In this document: one piece after another, positions 49,999 through 62,482 of the stretch
Layout: every line of letters starts with the position of its first letter
How positions within the stretch are numbered: the first letter of the stretch is position 1
From: Terana coerulea
Lineage: Eukaryota; Basidiomycota; Agaricomycetes; Polyporales; Phanerochaetaceae
DNA: 64,000 nucleotides
Direction: 5' to 3'
Assembly: GCA_024811115.1 (NCBI GenBank)
Contig: JAKOGH010000740.1
Span: forward strand, 310,001 to 374,000
Notes under the pieces: model-generated
Told to the model about the DNA's origin: nothing
The model's input: only the letters and a program-made list of their open reading frames with translations
The model's database searches: none
Program-made: the position numbers and the translations under genes

Positions 49999-51993
49999 TT
50001 ACACAGTAGCCTTCCTCGCCTCCTCCACATAGCCCCGCATCAGCTCAACCACCCTGCGCAAATTCATGTTGAATTTCGCAGACACCGGCACGACGTCCAG
50101 CGGACGCGCGCCCGCGATCTCCGCCTGCACGAACGCCTCCAGTCTGGCCAACTTCGCCCTCGCCTCGCGCACCGCGTCGTCCGCACCGTCCGCGCCGAGC
50201 ACGTCCGCTTTGTTCGCGACGACGATCCGCGCCTGGGCGCTCATCCCGGGCTTGTACCGCTCCAGCTCGTCCCTGAGCACCCGCAGCTCGTCCCACGGCG
50301 CGGGCCCCGCGAGGTCGACGACGTACGCGAGTGCGGGCGAGCGCTCGATCGCGCGCAGGAACGAGTGCCCGAGCCCGACGTCGTCCGCCGCGTCCGCGAT
50401 CAGCCCCGGGTTGTCCGCGACCGTGAAGCGGGCCGCCTCGAGCGCGGGCGCCGCCGCGGCGCGCTGCTGGTTGCGCGTCGGCGCGTCGGCGTACGCGCCA
50501 ATTTCCATGAGCGCGCGCTCGCGCCGCGCCTCGACCGCCGTCTCGTCGTACACCGCGGTCGCGTCCCAGCCGTCGAACGTGCCGTCCTCGCGCACGCGCA
50601 CGACGGCGACGACAGGGTTGAGCGTCGTGAACGCGTACCCCGCGACCTCCGTCTTGGCGCGCCCGCCCGTAAGCGCGCGCAGGAGCGTGCTCTTGCCCGC
50701 GTTCGGGAAGCCGACGAGGCCGACGTCCGCGAGCAGCTTCAGCTCGAGCGCGAAGCTGAGCCGCTCTCCCGCACGCCCCCGTGTCGCGTACTTCGGCGAG
50801 CGGTCGTCCGTGGACAGGAAGTGCGGGTTGCCGTATCCGCCCGCGCCGCCGCGCGCGACTAGGTGTCCGTAGTTCTGCGTGCGCGGCAGGCCTAGCGGCG
50901 CGTTGATGTCCTGCGCCTCCGCCGTGTCCTCTGGCCGGTCAAGGTCCAGGAAGATGGGCTCCTCGGCGCGCTTGCGCCGCTGTATCCGGTACTGCCGCTC
51001 CTCGCGGTACATCTGCTTCTCGGCGCTGAGGAAGCTCGTCCGCTCGGCGTTGTCCTCCGCGTACATGGGGTAGTGCATCCAGCGGCGGTCGCGCAGCCGC
51101 GTTTTCCGCTCTTCCACGTCGAGCCCTTCGAGTTGCACCTCCTCGAGCTCAAACTCGTCCTTTGCACGCCGCGGGTCGTCTTGCGCGAGTTGCCGGACGA
51201 CGGTGCCCAGCGGGACTTTGATGATGGTCGGCGGTGCGCTCTTACCGTTCATCCAGGTGCCCTTGCCGTGCCCGCCCGCCTCCGCGCCGACGCGTATCGA
51301 AACCGAGGAGAGAGAGGTCAAGTGTGGCGTTGCCTGAATGTATACGTCTCCGCCGCTGCCGCCGTTTCCGCCAGAGGGCGGGCCATAGGGAACGAACTTC
51401 TCGCGGTGGAAGGCGACGCAGCCGTCGCCTCCTTTACCTGAAGGAGCATTCAGCGGGTTCACGCAGGTGGAGGAAGGTATTGGTACTTACCTGCTCGAAC
51501 ATGTATGACTACATGGTCAAGGAAGCTTTCGTGCTGTAAGACGTGATGTTAGAGAGACCGAAGAATCGGGGTGACTCTGGCTTGCACCACGCACCTTCTG
51601 CCTTCTTTTCCAATCTGCCTTCCCCTGCCTCTTCAGTTCCTCAGCATCCAGCTCTTTCGCCTTCGCCTTCAAGGCAGGCGGCTGCGTCGGTGTCTGTCTC
51701 GACGATGACGGTGCATCCGAGTCCGGATCCTCAGAGACATTTTGGTTGTTGTCAATGTCATCGTCGAGCTCCTGAGCCTTGTGTGTCTGAGAATCCGGTC
51801 TTAAGCCAAAGCCGGGGGCCGTAGAGAGGTAGGCTCGACATGTCGACCTGCGGGTGCACGTTTTCAGAGCATGCCAGTGCGCAAGAAGCATCGAGGCGGG
51901 CGTGGGAACCGGCATCCTTTTCCTCTCAAATGATGTGCGTGAGCGCTTGCTTGGTAAGCGCTCGCTTTTAGACTTCATGAGCTTTTTGCTCAA
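49999..51993 (-). CDS. MTG2: Mitochondrial Obg-family GTPase MTG2
   Basis: Exon 1 carries a candidate mitochondrial presequence (MLLAHWHALKTCTRRSTCRA). Starts at 51993 or at 51915 (MPVPTPAS) are both possible. Splicing gives KHESFLDHVVIHVRAGKGGD GCVAFHREKF and a Gly-rich Obg fold, then a ~90-residue charged insert. The G domain has G1 GFPNAGKST, switch AGYAFTTLNP, G3 DNPGLI, G4 NKAD and G5 SAKF. Obg proteins act in assembly of the large ribosomal subunit, here of mitochondria. The frame is clean over nearly 1.5 kb. A fragment of the same gene type lies at 21.84-21.90 kb. Confidence 0.92.
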
Positions 51994-52625
51994 TATTAGA
52001 AAGTGACCGGACTCACCACCATCCCATCAAGACATCGACGGGATGGTTGTCGTAGCTTCATTATTTGGATGTATTTTTGACATGCATCGGCCTGCGAACG
52101 CTCGTAATGAGCATGCCAAAGCGCAAAAACAGCGGAGCTTCAAGCCTTCGCTTTGTTTGGTCGTATTTAATTCCAAAGCGTCTGCCTGCCGAATTTGAAT
52201 GTGCCTACTCATCTCCCTGTCCGCTGACTCTGCTGCCTTTGGTGCTGTACGGTACAGTCTCCCTCTGGAGGGACCCTATCACAGAACTCGCAACCAAGCT
52301 CTTTGTAGAACGCTTTCTCGGCCCGTGACGACTGTGGGTACACCGCAGAGTTCCTATGTAGTGATGTACCCGCTTCGATTCCACTGCCTCATGTTGTGAC
52401 TAACGCCTGCCCGACACAGCTACTTATGTGCGATACGAGTAGCTTTCTACTGCACATTTTCGATTCTCTCTCTCTCGCACCCAACCGTCTTGCTCGCACT
52501 TTGCTGCCACAGCACTGCTGACTCATCGAGAATCATCTCGATATCTTGAGCTCTCCGAGTCCATCAAACACCTTTGGTATATTACCCCAGGGGACAGTGC
52601 TTTGAAAAAGGGCAGAAACGGCAAT
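51994..52625. other. Upstream region of the TPR/F-box chimera
   Basis: About 52147-52180 carries the TTTGGTCGTATTTAATTCC motif shared with the other TPR loci, and 52200-52620 resembles 16500-17200. This is a duplicated TPR promoter region. No independent gene is recognised. Confidence 0.45.
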
Positions 52626-53455
52626 ATGGAGAACGTACTTGTGGGTAAACGGTATTACCATCTATTGTTCGATGATCAATGCAAGCTTACCCGTGTACTC
52701 AACTTTAGGCAGACTCATCTGGGCCTCCAAAGGCGGAAGAAAAGAGTGAGGACGCCGTGGAACAGCGACGACGTGCACTGGCATCATTTTCTTCAGATGA
52801 TAACGAATACCCTTCTGCCTTAACTGATCTCGCGGATGCATTACATGACCGATTTCTAGACACGGCCGTCCCATCAGACCTTGCTGAGGCCATTCAACAT
52901 CATCACAACTTTCTCTCCATCTCTCCTATACCTGGTCATCCCAACCGATCAACAGTCCTGTGCGACCTCGCACATGCCTGCCACAGCCGAAATGAGCAGT
53001 ATGGCAAGATTGAGGACTTAAATGACTCTATTGCATTTTACCGTCAGTCCCTCTCGTTACGTCCTTTGGGGCATCCTTACCGGCACATCTCCCTCAACAA
53101 CCTAGCGAGTACACTGCGAACTCGCTTTGACGAGGTTGGCGGGCTGCAGGATCTCAAAGAGTCCATATCACTAGAGCGAGATGCCCTCGCCTTGCTTACT
53201 CCTGGGCACCCTCTCCGGCACTACCCTCTCGGCAACCTAGCGCATGGACTAAGGGAACGCTTTGGTCAGGGTGGTCAACTGCAGGATCTCGAGGAATCAA
53301 TTTCACTACAGTGAGATGCCCTTGTGTGGTGTTCTCCTGGGCACCCACTTCGGCACCACTCCCTCAGGGACCTAGCAAATGCGCTGCAGACCCGTTTTCA
53401 TCAGGTTGGTCAGATACAGGATCTTGAAGAGTGTATTTTGCTGCAGCGAGATGCC
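52626..53455 (+). pseudogene. 5' part of a TPR-CHAT family gene, truncated
   Basis: A short first exon at ATG 52626 (MEN...) splices to a frame reading VEQRRRALASFSSDDNEYPS, AIQHHHNFLSISPIPGHPN and several 42-residue repeats (GQLQDLEESISLQ), as in the gene at 17.2 kb. A TGA at 53312-53314 replaces the CGA (Arg) found at the same place in the other repeats, a single C-to-T change. The reading continues DALVWCSPGHPLRHHSLRDL then LEECILLQRDAF and stops matching TPR sequence at about 53451-53455. There it joins F-box-derived DNA. Confidence 0.85.
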
Positions 53456-54946
53456 TTTGGCATACGCTGTACAGCCTCATCCCACTGCTGAAATTGCTAC
53501 CGCACAACGTCTATGCCCCACACGGCTTTACATAATTACTTCGGGAATTTTAAGGTATGCTTTCCCTCGGCCGTAGGCTCAGCGTTTGGTTCGAAGGTTA
53601 ATAATCACAATTGCATCTCCAGCGGTTTTGTAGACTCCCGTTACCTCACGAGTGGACCACATTCCTACAGTATGCCCCCCGCGTCCGTGCACTCAAGATC
53701 ACGGATGCACAAACTCTATATCCGGATATATTTCAGACTCTGAGCCTCAGTCGGCCCACGCTTACCCTTTTACCATCTCTGGAACGACTTGAGTGGCTAT
53801 GCGATCATAATCAAGAGCAGTACGCTATGTTATTTATCGGGCCTCGCTTCAAGCATCTCAGTATTATGGTGAAGCCGCACACCATGCCGAAAGGCGCTGA
53901 TTTCTCCTTTGCCAACGCTATAGCCCTAGCCCCTTCACTCCAGTCTTGGAAGATCAAGGCCAACTTTCCATACTACGCTCCATTGGAAGATTACGGAACA
54001 TCCTTCAAGATAGCGAATGCAACCGCCGGCTTAACGAAGTTGACACTCTTTGCCTCGAAGGCGCCCTTGGATGTCGACACACTCAAGGCCATGGGCCAAA
54101 TACCCAATCTGCAAGTTCTCGAGTTCCGAATGCCCGCCACACGCACGCGGCACATTGAATGTCCCCCACGCCGGTTGGGACCATTGCGGTTTCCCTGCAT
54201 TGCGCAATGTGCGCTTGTCCGGCCTTTCCTTAGGGTCCATGCCGCTTGTGCCTTTCTTCATGTCGGTCGAGTCCAGGAATCTCCAACATGTCGCGATCCT
54301 CGTGGCAGAAACTCCTGTAGAAGTTCATCTGAAGGAATGCTTCTCTGCTATACAGCGCCATTCCTCGCTCTTTTCCATCTCCGTCTCTACCTATCCTCAC
54401 GAACTCGGACATACTGAAGAGCGAGGAGCTCCAGGGCAGCCTCACATGGTCACACTCGACACCCTTCGACCCCTATTTCGTTTGAGGCAGCTGCGACAGC
54501 TCCTGATGGCCAAACTCCCACATAACCTCGAAAGTAACGCGATAACTCTCATGTGTGCGGCATGGCCGAAAATTACGCATCTCACACTGGGAAGTGAGGG
54601 CTACCAGAGCACACCCACCGCGACGCCGCAATGCCTGGTTCACTTGGCCGTCCATTGCCCAGAACTCTTCCAGCTTGGCCTTACGATAAACGCATCCCAG
54701 GTGGACATGACATGGGACGTCCGCCCGGGCGGCGGGCATTCTGGAGAGAAGCTGAGGTACCTGGATGTTAGGCTCTCCCCCGTAGGCGAACCCGCACACG
54801 TCGCTGCGTTCATTACGGATATCTTTCCGAACGCCGCTGTCCGCCCGTTACAGAACACCACTGTGTCAGGGAAGTGGAACACCGTCAACAGTCTGTGCAC
54901 CGTCATCAGCGGGGTCCGGCGGCAGGAACGCAACAGCGCACCTTAG
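53456..54946 (+). pseudogene. F-box/LRR gene lacking its F-box, fused to TPR sequence
   Basis: From 53456 the DNA matches the F-box gene at 31.6-33.3 kb, starting inside its codons for LWHTLDSLVPLLKLLP (here HTLYSLIPLLKLLPHNVY). It continues through PHEWTTFLQYAPRVRALKIT, MGQIPNLQVLEFRMP, FPALRNVRLSGLSLGSMPLV and LRQLRQLLMAKLPHNLE to the family end SGVRRQERNSAP. The F-box itself is absent, and the join to the TPR frame is out of register. A one-base shift in the C run at about 54163-54167 separates two long frames. The LRR part from 54050 is otherwise open for 298 codons, so a shorter protein might still be made. Confidence 0.8.
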
Positions 54947-55277
54947 AGGTCGTCCGCACCTGTACATGCGGCTGCGCTAGTCACCAGACCACGAACCGGG
55001 CATTCTTGCTTTTCTCATCGCAGTGGAATATCGCCATAGCCTTCATAATTGTTCACGGCTGACTCGAAACCCAGAGCATGGCTAGCGAGCGGGTTCCAGT
55101 CGCAGACACTTGTTAATTTATGTGGTATTTATGGCCGACCCGCCAGGTTTACCAATTTCAGAATTATCCTTCGCCTCGACAGTTCTATGATACGTGCATC
55201 ACACACACACAAGCTATCCTACAATTTAATTACTAGCCACGAGATACTGAATACAACTTTCCACTCTCTGATACCTT
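54947..55277. other. Tail-to-tail spacer
   Basis: Between the F-box-derived gene and UPF3. A short AC repeat is present near 55200-55212. No gene was seen. Confidence 0.4.
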
Positions 55278-56896
55278 TCATACACCTCTGCCTCTACCCC
55301 GACCTTTACCCTTTCCTTTTCCTCTTGTTGCCCCCTCATCCCTCGACACCGCCGCCTGAGCCTCTCCCTCACCAGCGACCTGGGAGTCTCTCCGCAAGAT
55401 CGTCGGTCCTCCAACCTGCTTCGCTGCCGACTTTGGCGATGTTGCTTCGGACGCCGGCCCACTCGCCACGGGCGTTGCAGGCGACGACACTCCGTCCTTG
55501 TCTTTGTCCTTCTCGCGTTCCCGCCGCGGCCGTCCGCCCATCGCGCCGCTGAGCGCCGCCTCGAACTGACGGGAGGCGATGCCGATGACAGGGCGACCCC
55601 GTCGCGGTGCAGACGCCGCGGCTGGCTGCGCTGCCGGTGCAGTGCTGTCCGATGCAGCGGCGGCTGGTTGTGCAGACGTCGCGGCAGATGCCGCCGCCGT
55701 GGAGGCATTCGACGGTGCAGAGGCGGCCGCTGCGTTCTTCGCGGCCTGACGGTCCCGACGCGGCGCTTTCGGCGTGTTCCCAGTCGACGGGGGGACCTTC
55801 GATGATGAAGCTACCCCGCCCTCCGCTGGCTGCGCGGCCTTCTTCGTTACGGACGGCGGCACCTGCTCCTTCTTTGCCATGATGGTTGGCGGGTTAGCTG
55901 GGGTGTTCTGCTGGGCCTGTGCCGCCGCCTTCGCCGCTGCTTTCTTAGCTGCCTTACTAGGCTGCTTTCCACCACCTTCTGGCTGCTGCTTCGGTTGCGC
56001 GGCCGATTTCTGCGTAGATGTACTAGCGCCTCCTTTCTTCTTGGATTCGTCGCCCTTAGAGGCATGCGATGGCTTGGAGGCGATCTCCTTGTAGTGTGCA
56101 TGGTTCCGTAGGATAGCCTCCTTATCTTTCTGGGCGGACTTCTCGGCTTTGAGAGCCTCGAGCAGAGGCGTTGTTGTAGGCAGTGGGGCTGGTTGGCTGG
56201 CGGCGACTATGTAATGTGTTAGCGAAATGACAGCGTGGAGCTAAGAGAATATCGTACCAAGTGTTTCAAGGGTGTCCTGGTCAAAGGCTTTGGTAATGGG
56301 CTCTTTGAGAGACTCCATGAAGGAAAGGAAGTCCTCGTCTGCAATTTCATAGATACTTTCAGCATGGAACCGCTGGTGGCCTTGGGTCATACCGCACCTT
56401 TCTCTATGGTATTCATCCGACCATCAATCTTCTTCTTCTCTGCTGGTATCTTTTGGAACGGCGCGAACTCGACCACCGCAATGGATTCATTCCCGGCCTT
56501 GTCTCTGAACAAATGCCCATCATATTCGCGACTGAACGTTGCCAGCGTATCCTCGTTCTTAAAAGCTATGTACGCGCGCGACGGAATGTTCTCCTTGTTC
56601 AGCCTATGTCCAGTCAGCTCGAGCTCACGCGCCACGCATTGCTAGAACGAAGAGACTCACCGCTTCCTGAACTTGCCCTGGTAATACTCCTTCCATGTCA
56701 CTGTGTCATCGCTGACCCACTGCTGCACGCTCTGCCAGAACACATCCTCAGGCAAATTGGGCGGTAGCCTGCGAACAACAGTCTTGAGCCGTTCGGTGTG
56801 CGCCTTCAGCGAAGACCGCGGCTTGCGCTCCTTCTCCTTTGCCTCCTTGGGCTTTGTCTTGCTTGAAGAGGCTCTGCTTGGCTCCGCGGTCGACAT
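55278..56896 (-). CDS. UPF3: Nonsense-mediated mRNA decay protein UPF3
   Basis: The start MSTAEPSRASSS leads into the Smg4/UPF3 domain: LKTVVRRLPPNLPEDVFWQS VQQWV, then KEYYQGKFRKR spliced to LNKENIPSRAYIAFKNEDTL, YDGHLFRDKAGNESIAVVEF, APFQKIPAEKKKID and DEDFLSFMESLKEPITKAF. This RNP-like fold binds UPF2 and couples exon-junction or termination signals to UPF1. The rest is a long Ala/Lys/Pro-rich tail ending in a Gly-Arg/Lys-rich GKGKGKGRGRGRGV. Exons join in frame without corrections. Confidence 0.92.
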
Positions 56897-57321
56897 TCAG
56901 AGTCTCGGAGGGCTGACCGGCGCAGTCAGGGTAGAGAATACTTAGTCAAGTAGATAGTATTACGTAGCGGATTGGTAGAGGCAGGGTAGAGGGAGTAGTG
57001 TCTGGAATCTGGATGAGTGCGGTGACTGGGAAGCACGGTGCGGATCAAATGAACCTCGCACGCCGATTGGCTACTGTACCGTGCGGTATCCAAGACTAAC
57101 GAGTGCTCGCGGTCTGCTGAGACCAACAGCGGTCAATTAGTCAAGTGCAGCACGACACCCTACAGCCCAGCAAACAAGCTTTGTATGTAAACATAAGAAG
57201 ATGTGCTATGGAATCAACCGCTACATATGTCGTATATTCTAAACCTCAGATGCCAGTATCAAATTATCAATACATTTCTCCTGCAGATTCTTCAAATGGC
57301 CTTTGAATTTAGACTTAGGCC
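56897..57321. other. Intergenic, UPF3 promoter and decarboxylase 3' flank
   Basis: No coding motif, repeat or RNA gene is recognised. Confidence 0.4.
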
Positions 57322-59422
57322 TCAGGCATCGTGGAGCTTTGTGACATCCGGTGAGCCAAGGTTCCCGGTCAAGCTCAGTTTGTCGACCTCGTTCGGCAGA
57401 GCGCGCCGCTTCTCCCACAGCTGCAACGTCTCCTTGGCCTCGTCCTGTATGACGCGCCACGCGTGGTCGATATGCTTCTCCGTTGTACGCGCGGCGCCGA
57501 CCGCGAATCGGATGCAGAATGTCTTGTTCAGCTTCGTCTGTGTGAGCATGATGTCCGGGCGAGCGCTCAGCCGGGCATAATACGCTTTGTTCAGGTTGTC
57601 CAGTTCCTCCTCAACCTGCGCCGGCGGAAGCCCTGGGAGATCAGGCGTGAGGCGGAAGACAGAAAGGGCGAAGGAGGGCTCGGTGACAAGCGAGAAGTCG
57701 GGATGCTTCCTGATGTGGTCCACGAAGTAGTTGCTGAGCTCGATGCCCTGAGAAGTAAGTGTGAGTAGACGAGGGCAGCAGTATGCGACATGGTACGTAC
57801 TCGTCGGATATAGTTGCGGAACCCTTCAGCGCCGTAGCTGCGGAGCACAAACCAAACCTTGATGGACCTAAAGCGACGCCCCAGAGCCAAATGCCAGTTG
57901 CGGTAATCGACAACTTGGCCTGACATGTTATCCGGTTAAGCATATTATGCGAAATCTAGATGAGGAAGCACGCACCCGTATCCCCCTGCTTGGTACGAAG
58001 AAATTCGGGCGTGACATCCAGTGCATCGATCAGGTCCATCCTACTCTTCACCCACAGCGTAGACGCATCGAAGTTCACAAGACCCCACTGACGTTGAGAA
58101 GGGTTTATTCAAATGGAGGACTAGACTCCATAAGCAAGCCGTACCTTGTGGAAGTTCGTGCAGAAAGAATCGCCATACTTGTTGATGTCGTCGAGGCGAG
58201 CAACACCCCGGAACTCAGGGCAAGCAAGCGTAACACCTGCCCAAGCGGCGTCGACGTGTATCCAGATGTCCGGATGCTCTTCCACTGCAAGCTGCACATG
58301 AACAAAACTGCACGCCTCCATCTTACAGCCGCTGGTACGTACATACTTGGCCGATCTCATCCAGCCGATCGATGGCTCCAGAGGAAGTAGTACCGACAGT
58401 CGCAACTGTGTGAAACTGTTAAGCAACAGAAAGAATGGCAGACACTGGGTGCTACTTACTGACGATAAAAGGGTGCTTTCCCTTGGACCCATCCTCAGTC
58501 AATGAACTTCGAAGCGTTTCTCCTCTGAGGGAAAAGGCATCGTGCTCTGTGACATCCAGAGCGCGGACACCAAGCCCGAGCACAAGACCAGCTTTCGAGA
58601 CCCAGAGAGTGCGTCTGGGTGGTGGTGTAGATGATCATGTTCTCGAGCTTAATGTTGGGATTCCTGCGCATGTACCGGGCTCGGGCGGCGACAACAGCGA
58701 CGAGTGCCGAGTCAGAAGCAGTGGTCTATGGTAGGGCCAGAGAATATTCAGACTAAGGCGAGGGGGAAACGTGCAGATGTATACCTGAATGGCACCGCCG
58801 CCGACACCTGACGAGTTCAAGAAGTGGTTTGCCAGTCCGAACATCTGTGCCGACCAGTCCAGAACGATAGCCTCGAGCTCCGTACACGCAGGGCTCGACG
58901 TCCACTACAGTAAATATAAGCAGAGATATACTCCAACAATGAACAAGGTACCGACGTTGAATCCGGGGTTGGTGGCACTTGTGGCATAGAGATCAGCGAG
59001 GATGCCCTCATAAGTGCATGCGGTAGGGAAGTAGGCATAGAAGTTTGGGTGCTGCCAGTGCGTCAAGCCTTGGTAGGATCCATTTAGCGCGTAACATGCC
59101 AACTGAGACGATGGTGCATACCAGGCATGATGACTTTCTGGTAGTCATCCGCGATATCCTGAAAGTCCTCCCCCTTTTCAGGAACCACCGCTAACAAAAA
59201 TAGTTCAGCCAGGACTCGTCCAACAACGAAACATGGCATACGTGGAACGAGCTCCTTCAGATAACCTGGGCTGACCTGAGCATGGACGGGACGCTGCTCT
59301 AGAGAATAGTAATAGTCGCATATCCTGTCAATCGCCTGGTAGCCGGCTTTGCGGAATCTGTATTGCGATGTTATTCTTCCAGCCTCTTAAAGCTACACTG
59401 TTACTCACTGCTCAATGTCCAT
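57322..59422 (-). CDS. Aromatic-L-amino-acid decarboxylase (PLP group II)
   Basis: Starts MDIEQ spliced to [20 protein letters not shown]. It then shows [20 protein letters not shown], the core [17 protein letters not shown] region around 58.86 kb, [13 protein letters not shown], the substrate/PLP region [14 protein letters not shown], and the PLP-binding lysine in FCTNFHK, followed after an intron by [15 protein letters not shown]. The end reads [17 protein letters not shown]. About 500 residues and more than ten exons. It converts aromatic amino acids (tryptophan, tyrosine, Dopa or phenylalanine) to amines in the cytosol. Which substrate cannot be decided from motifs. It is divergent from the NADH dehydrogenase gene next door, with no sign of a metabolite cluster. 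Confidence 0.9.
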
Positions 59423-59981
59423 GGATGACTTACAAAGAGTGCCAGTGAGAGTTTTTTTCTCTCTGAGTTCTCTGAGCACGCCTCCTAAATGATCTCGCCA
59501 TCCCGAGCGCGAGGCAGACGTCTATGACTCATTGCTATCTTGTCAGCGCATTTGAGATCAAAAGTCACCATCATTCTCCACACAACTCTTGCACAGAACG
59601 ACGAATGTCAGGCATTGTTTCCTATCGACGGAAGTAGGACAGGAACGACGAGGATGCTCCGTTGCGGACGTGGACGTTGGTGGGAGGGTTCGAGACGACA
59701 TTCAGGAGGCGCGCGCTGCTCAACGTCACCGTCCGCGTCAACAAGGGGCTCGCATGGCCAACTCGCGGACGTACCCGACATGTCCCGCTGCAATGGCCAA
59801 TAGCAACTCACCCAAGCATTGTAATGAAACTTCCCGCAGGCGCGAAAGTATTGGTCAACAATTGGCTGGACGCCCCGCGGAGTGGAACGGGTGTCATGAC
59901 GGAACGCTTGCTACTAGTACACACGAGCGCAAACGGTCTGGGTCTTGCACTCTTTCTCGCCTCCCGTGACCACGTCGAACA
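59423..59981. other. Divergent promoter region
   Basis: Lies between the decarboxylase and the NADH dehydrogenase, transcribed away from each other. Overlapping short frames have no motifs. Confidence 0.4.
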
Positions 59982-62188
59982 ATGTTAAGAGTGTCTTGCT
60001 CAACGTATTGTGCACAGCTGCGAGGTGCAGGCCCCGCTCTACGCTCATTCAGCTCGAGTGCGCCGCGCACGAAACCCCGTCTGGTCATTCTCGGCTCTGG
60101 CTGGGGCGGATACGAGGTCTTGCGTGGGGTAGACAAGAATCGCTGGAGTAAGTCTCGAAGTAACTTGTACATTGTTTTTATGCTTACCGATTCTGATCGT
60201 AGATGTCACCGTGGTTACACCAACAAACTACTTCAATTTCACACCATTGCTCGCGAGCTGCTCGGTAGGAACACTCGAGTTTCGTTCTGCGGTGGAACCA
60301 GTGAGTAGTACATGGTCGTACGCAACTTGCATCATGCTTACGCTCCTCTCGTATCGCTAGGTGAGACGGTATACACCAGCCGTGGTATGTGGTGACATTC
60401 TTACCGAATGTTTTTACATCTCACAAATCGTTCAAGAAAGCGTACCAAGCGTGGTGCGATCGTATAGGCATGATGTTTCATTATTTCTATGGAAATATAA
60501 CTGATTCAACGGATAGACTTCAAACGCAAGGTCCTTGAATGCGTCAGTCAAATCATGAACTACTGCAGGCCGGACCTTAACACATCTATCGCACACAGAT
60601 GCCAGCGACAGCTCCGCTTTCCTCTACTACTGATCAAACAACAGCTGGAGAGCCTTTTGAAATAAGCTATGACACCTTGGTCATCTCTGTTGGTGCATAC
60701 AATCAGAGTAAGGGAAATTATGAGAGTGTCAGCATACGATATCTAACTATCGCATAGCGTTCAGCATCCCTGGTGTTAAGGAACACGCGCACTTTCTGAA
60801 AGACGTATCCGACGCGCGAGCTATCAGGGCACGAATCCTAGAATGTGAGACCTGGGGCCACTACTCCCGACATAGATTTGAGTGCTAAACCGCTCTGCAC
60901 AGGTTTCGAACAGGCGAACCAGCCGACCGTAACAGACATCGATCGCAGAAATCTACTGCACTTTTGCATCGTCGGTAGGCGTCAGATTCCAGCGATTGTT
61001 TGATGTTGCTGAAGCTAAGCCAGGCGGCGGACCAACCGGCGTGGAATTCGCAGCCGAGCTGCACGATCTCCTGCAAACGGACATCAAGAAGCACTATCCC
61101 ACCCTCTTCCCCCTCGCTCGCATCTCGCTATTCGACGTCGCTCCCAGCATTCTCGGCAGTTTTGATGTGGGCCTCCAAGAGTGAGCTACACAATTTGCCC
61201 ATGGTTGAATGGGGGAAAGGCATCTGATACTTGCTGTCTGCCACGTACAGATACGCTACAGCGAGGTTCAAGCGTGAAGGCATCCAAATTCTAACGCAAC
61301 ATCATGTCGACCACGTGGAAAAGGTTCGTACTTCTGAAGCTGCCTAGCGTATATTGCATGAGACTGACCCCGTGATCAGGGCAAGCTGTTCGTGAAGGAG
61401 CTGGGTGAAGGTAAAGTGCATACGACTTGAATCGCAAGACGTGTGCCTCAACATTTTATCGACAGTGCCTTTTGGCCTACTGGTATGGAGCACAGGCCTC
61501 GCACCCAACCCGCTCATCAAGTCCATCACGGAAGCGAAGAAACACGAGAAGACCAGCAGGTTCGTGTGCCTTTTCGTGTTCGGTTCGGTTAACACGCGGC
61601 ATCTTGGATTCTGAGGAACGGCAACTGACTGCGTCTTCGCATCCCCAGCCTGATCACAGATTCACAATGTCAGGTCATCATGGAGTCGACAGGCCAACCC
61701 AACTCCGAGGTCTTCGCGATCGGGGATTGCAGTATGATCGAGGACGCACCTCTGCCCGCCACGGCGCAAGGTCCGCTTTCTCACGCTGTTCTTCCGCAAC
61801 GGTGTCCTCACCTGAGCTGATAGTCGCCAACCAAAAGGCGAAGTACCTCACAAAAAAGCTGAACAAGATCTGCAAGGGTAAAATGCACGAAAAACCGTTT
61901 GCGTTTCACAACATGGGTAGCCTGGCGTACGTCGGTGGCTGGACGGCGGTGTACGACCGCACGCAGACGGAGGAGTTCAAGACGAAGGAGGCCGGGCGGC
62001 TCGCCTGGCTCCTCTGGCGCTCGGCATACTTTACGCGCACGTTGAGCATACGGAACAAGTGAGTACTTGGCATTGTCGTCCGAGAGAACGGTGAGGAGGA
62101 CAAAATGCTGATGCAGTGCCGTAGGATTCTCGTACCATTCTACTGGTTCATGAACTGGATCTTTGGACGTGATCTGAGCCGATTCTGA
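59982..62188 (+). CDS. Mitochondrial type II (alternative) NADH dehydrogenase
   Basis: The start [20 protein letters not shown] gives an Arg/Ser-rich presequence. Then the FAD-binding [60 protein letters not shown], and the NAD(P)H-binding [18 protein letters not shown] follow, with [37 protein letters not shown] and the membrane-anchoring C-terminus [20 protein letters not shown]. This is the single-subunit rotenone-insensitive enzyme of the NDE/NDI group, passing electrons from NADH to ubiquinone without pumping protons. No EF-hand was noticed. About ten exons splice cleanly, including an intron within the GGGPTG motif. Whether it faces the matrix or the intermembrane space cannot be settled here. 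Confidence 0.93.
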
Positions 62189-62482
62189 AGACTGAGAGTC
62201 CCCGGGGAAACAAGAGCATCATATTGGAGACGGTAGTGCATGGAAAGTCACGGAGTACAGAACAGCATACAGCATAGTAATCGATCTAAAATGTAGTAGT
62301 GGCGTAGAAATACAAACGAATCCCCATTCAACGGTAACCCAGTGCAAAGATGTGAAATGTGAAAGTAACGATACAATCGAGAGATGAGCGAATAAGTTAT
62401 GAGATGGGAATACTAATATTCTATGAGGTGGATGCTGGCAAGATGATGCATGGAAGGTTGGCATATGTATGAGCGGCATAGA
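62189..62482. other. Tail-to-tail spacer
   Basis: AT-rich 3' flank shared by the NADH dehydrogenase and the WH1 gene. It contains no proline-rich or WH2-like continuation of the latter. Confidence 0.4.
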
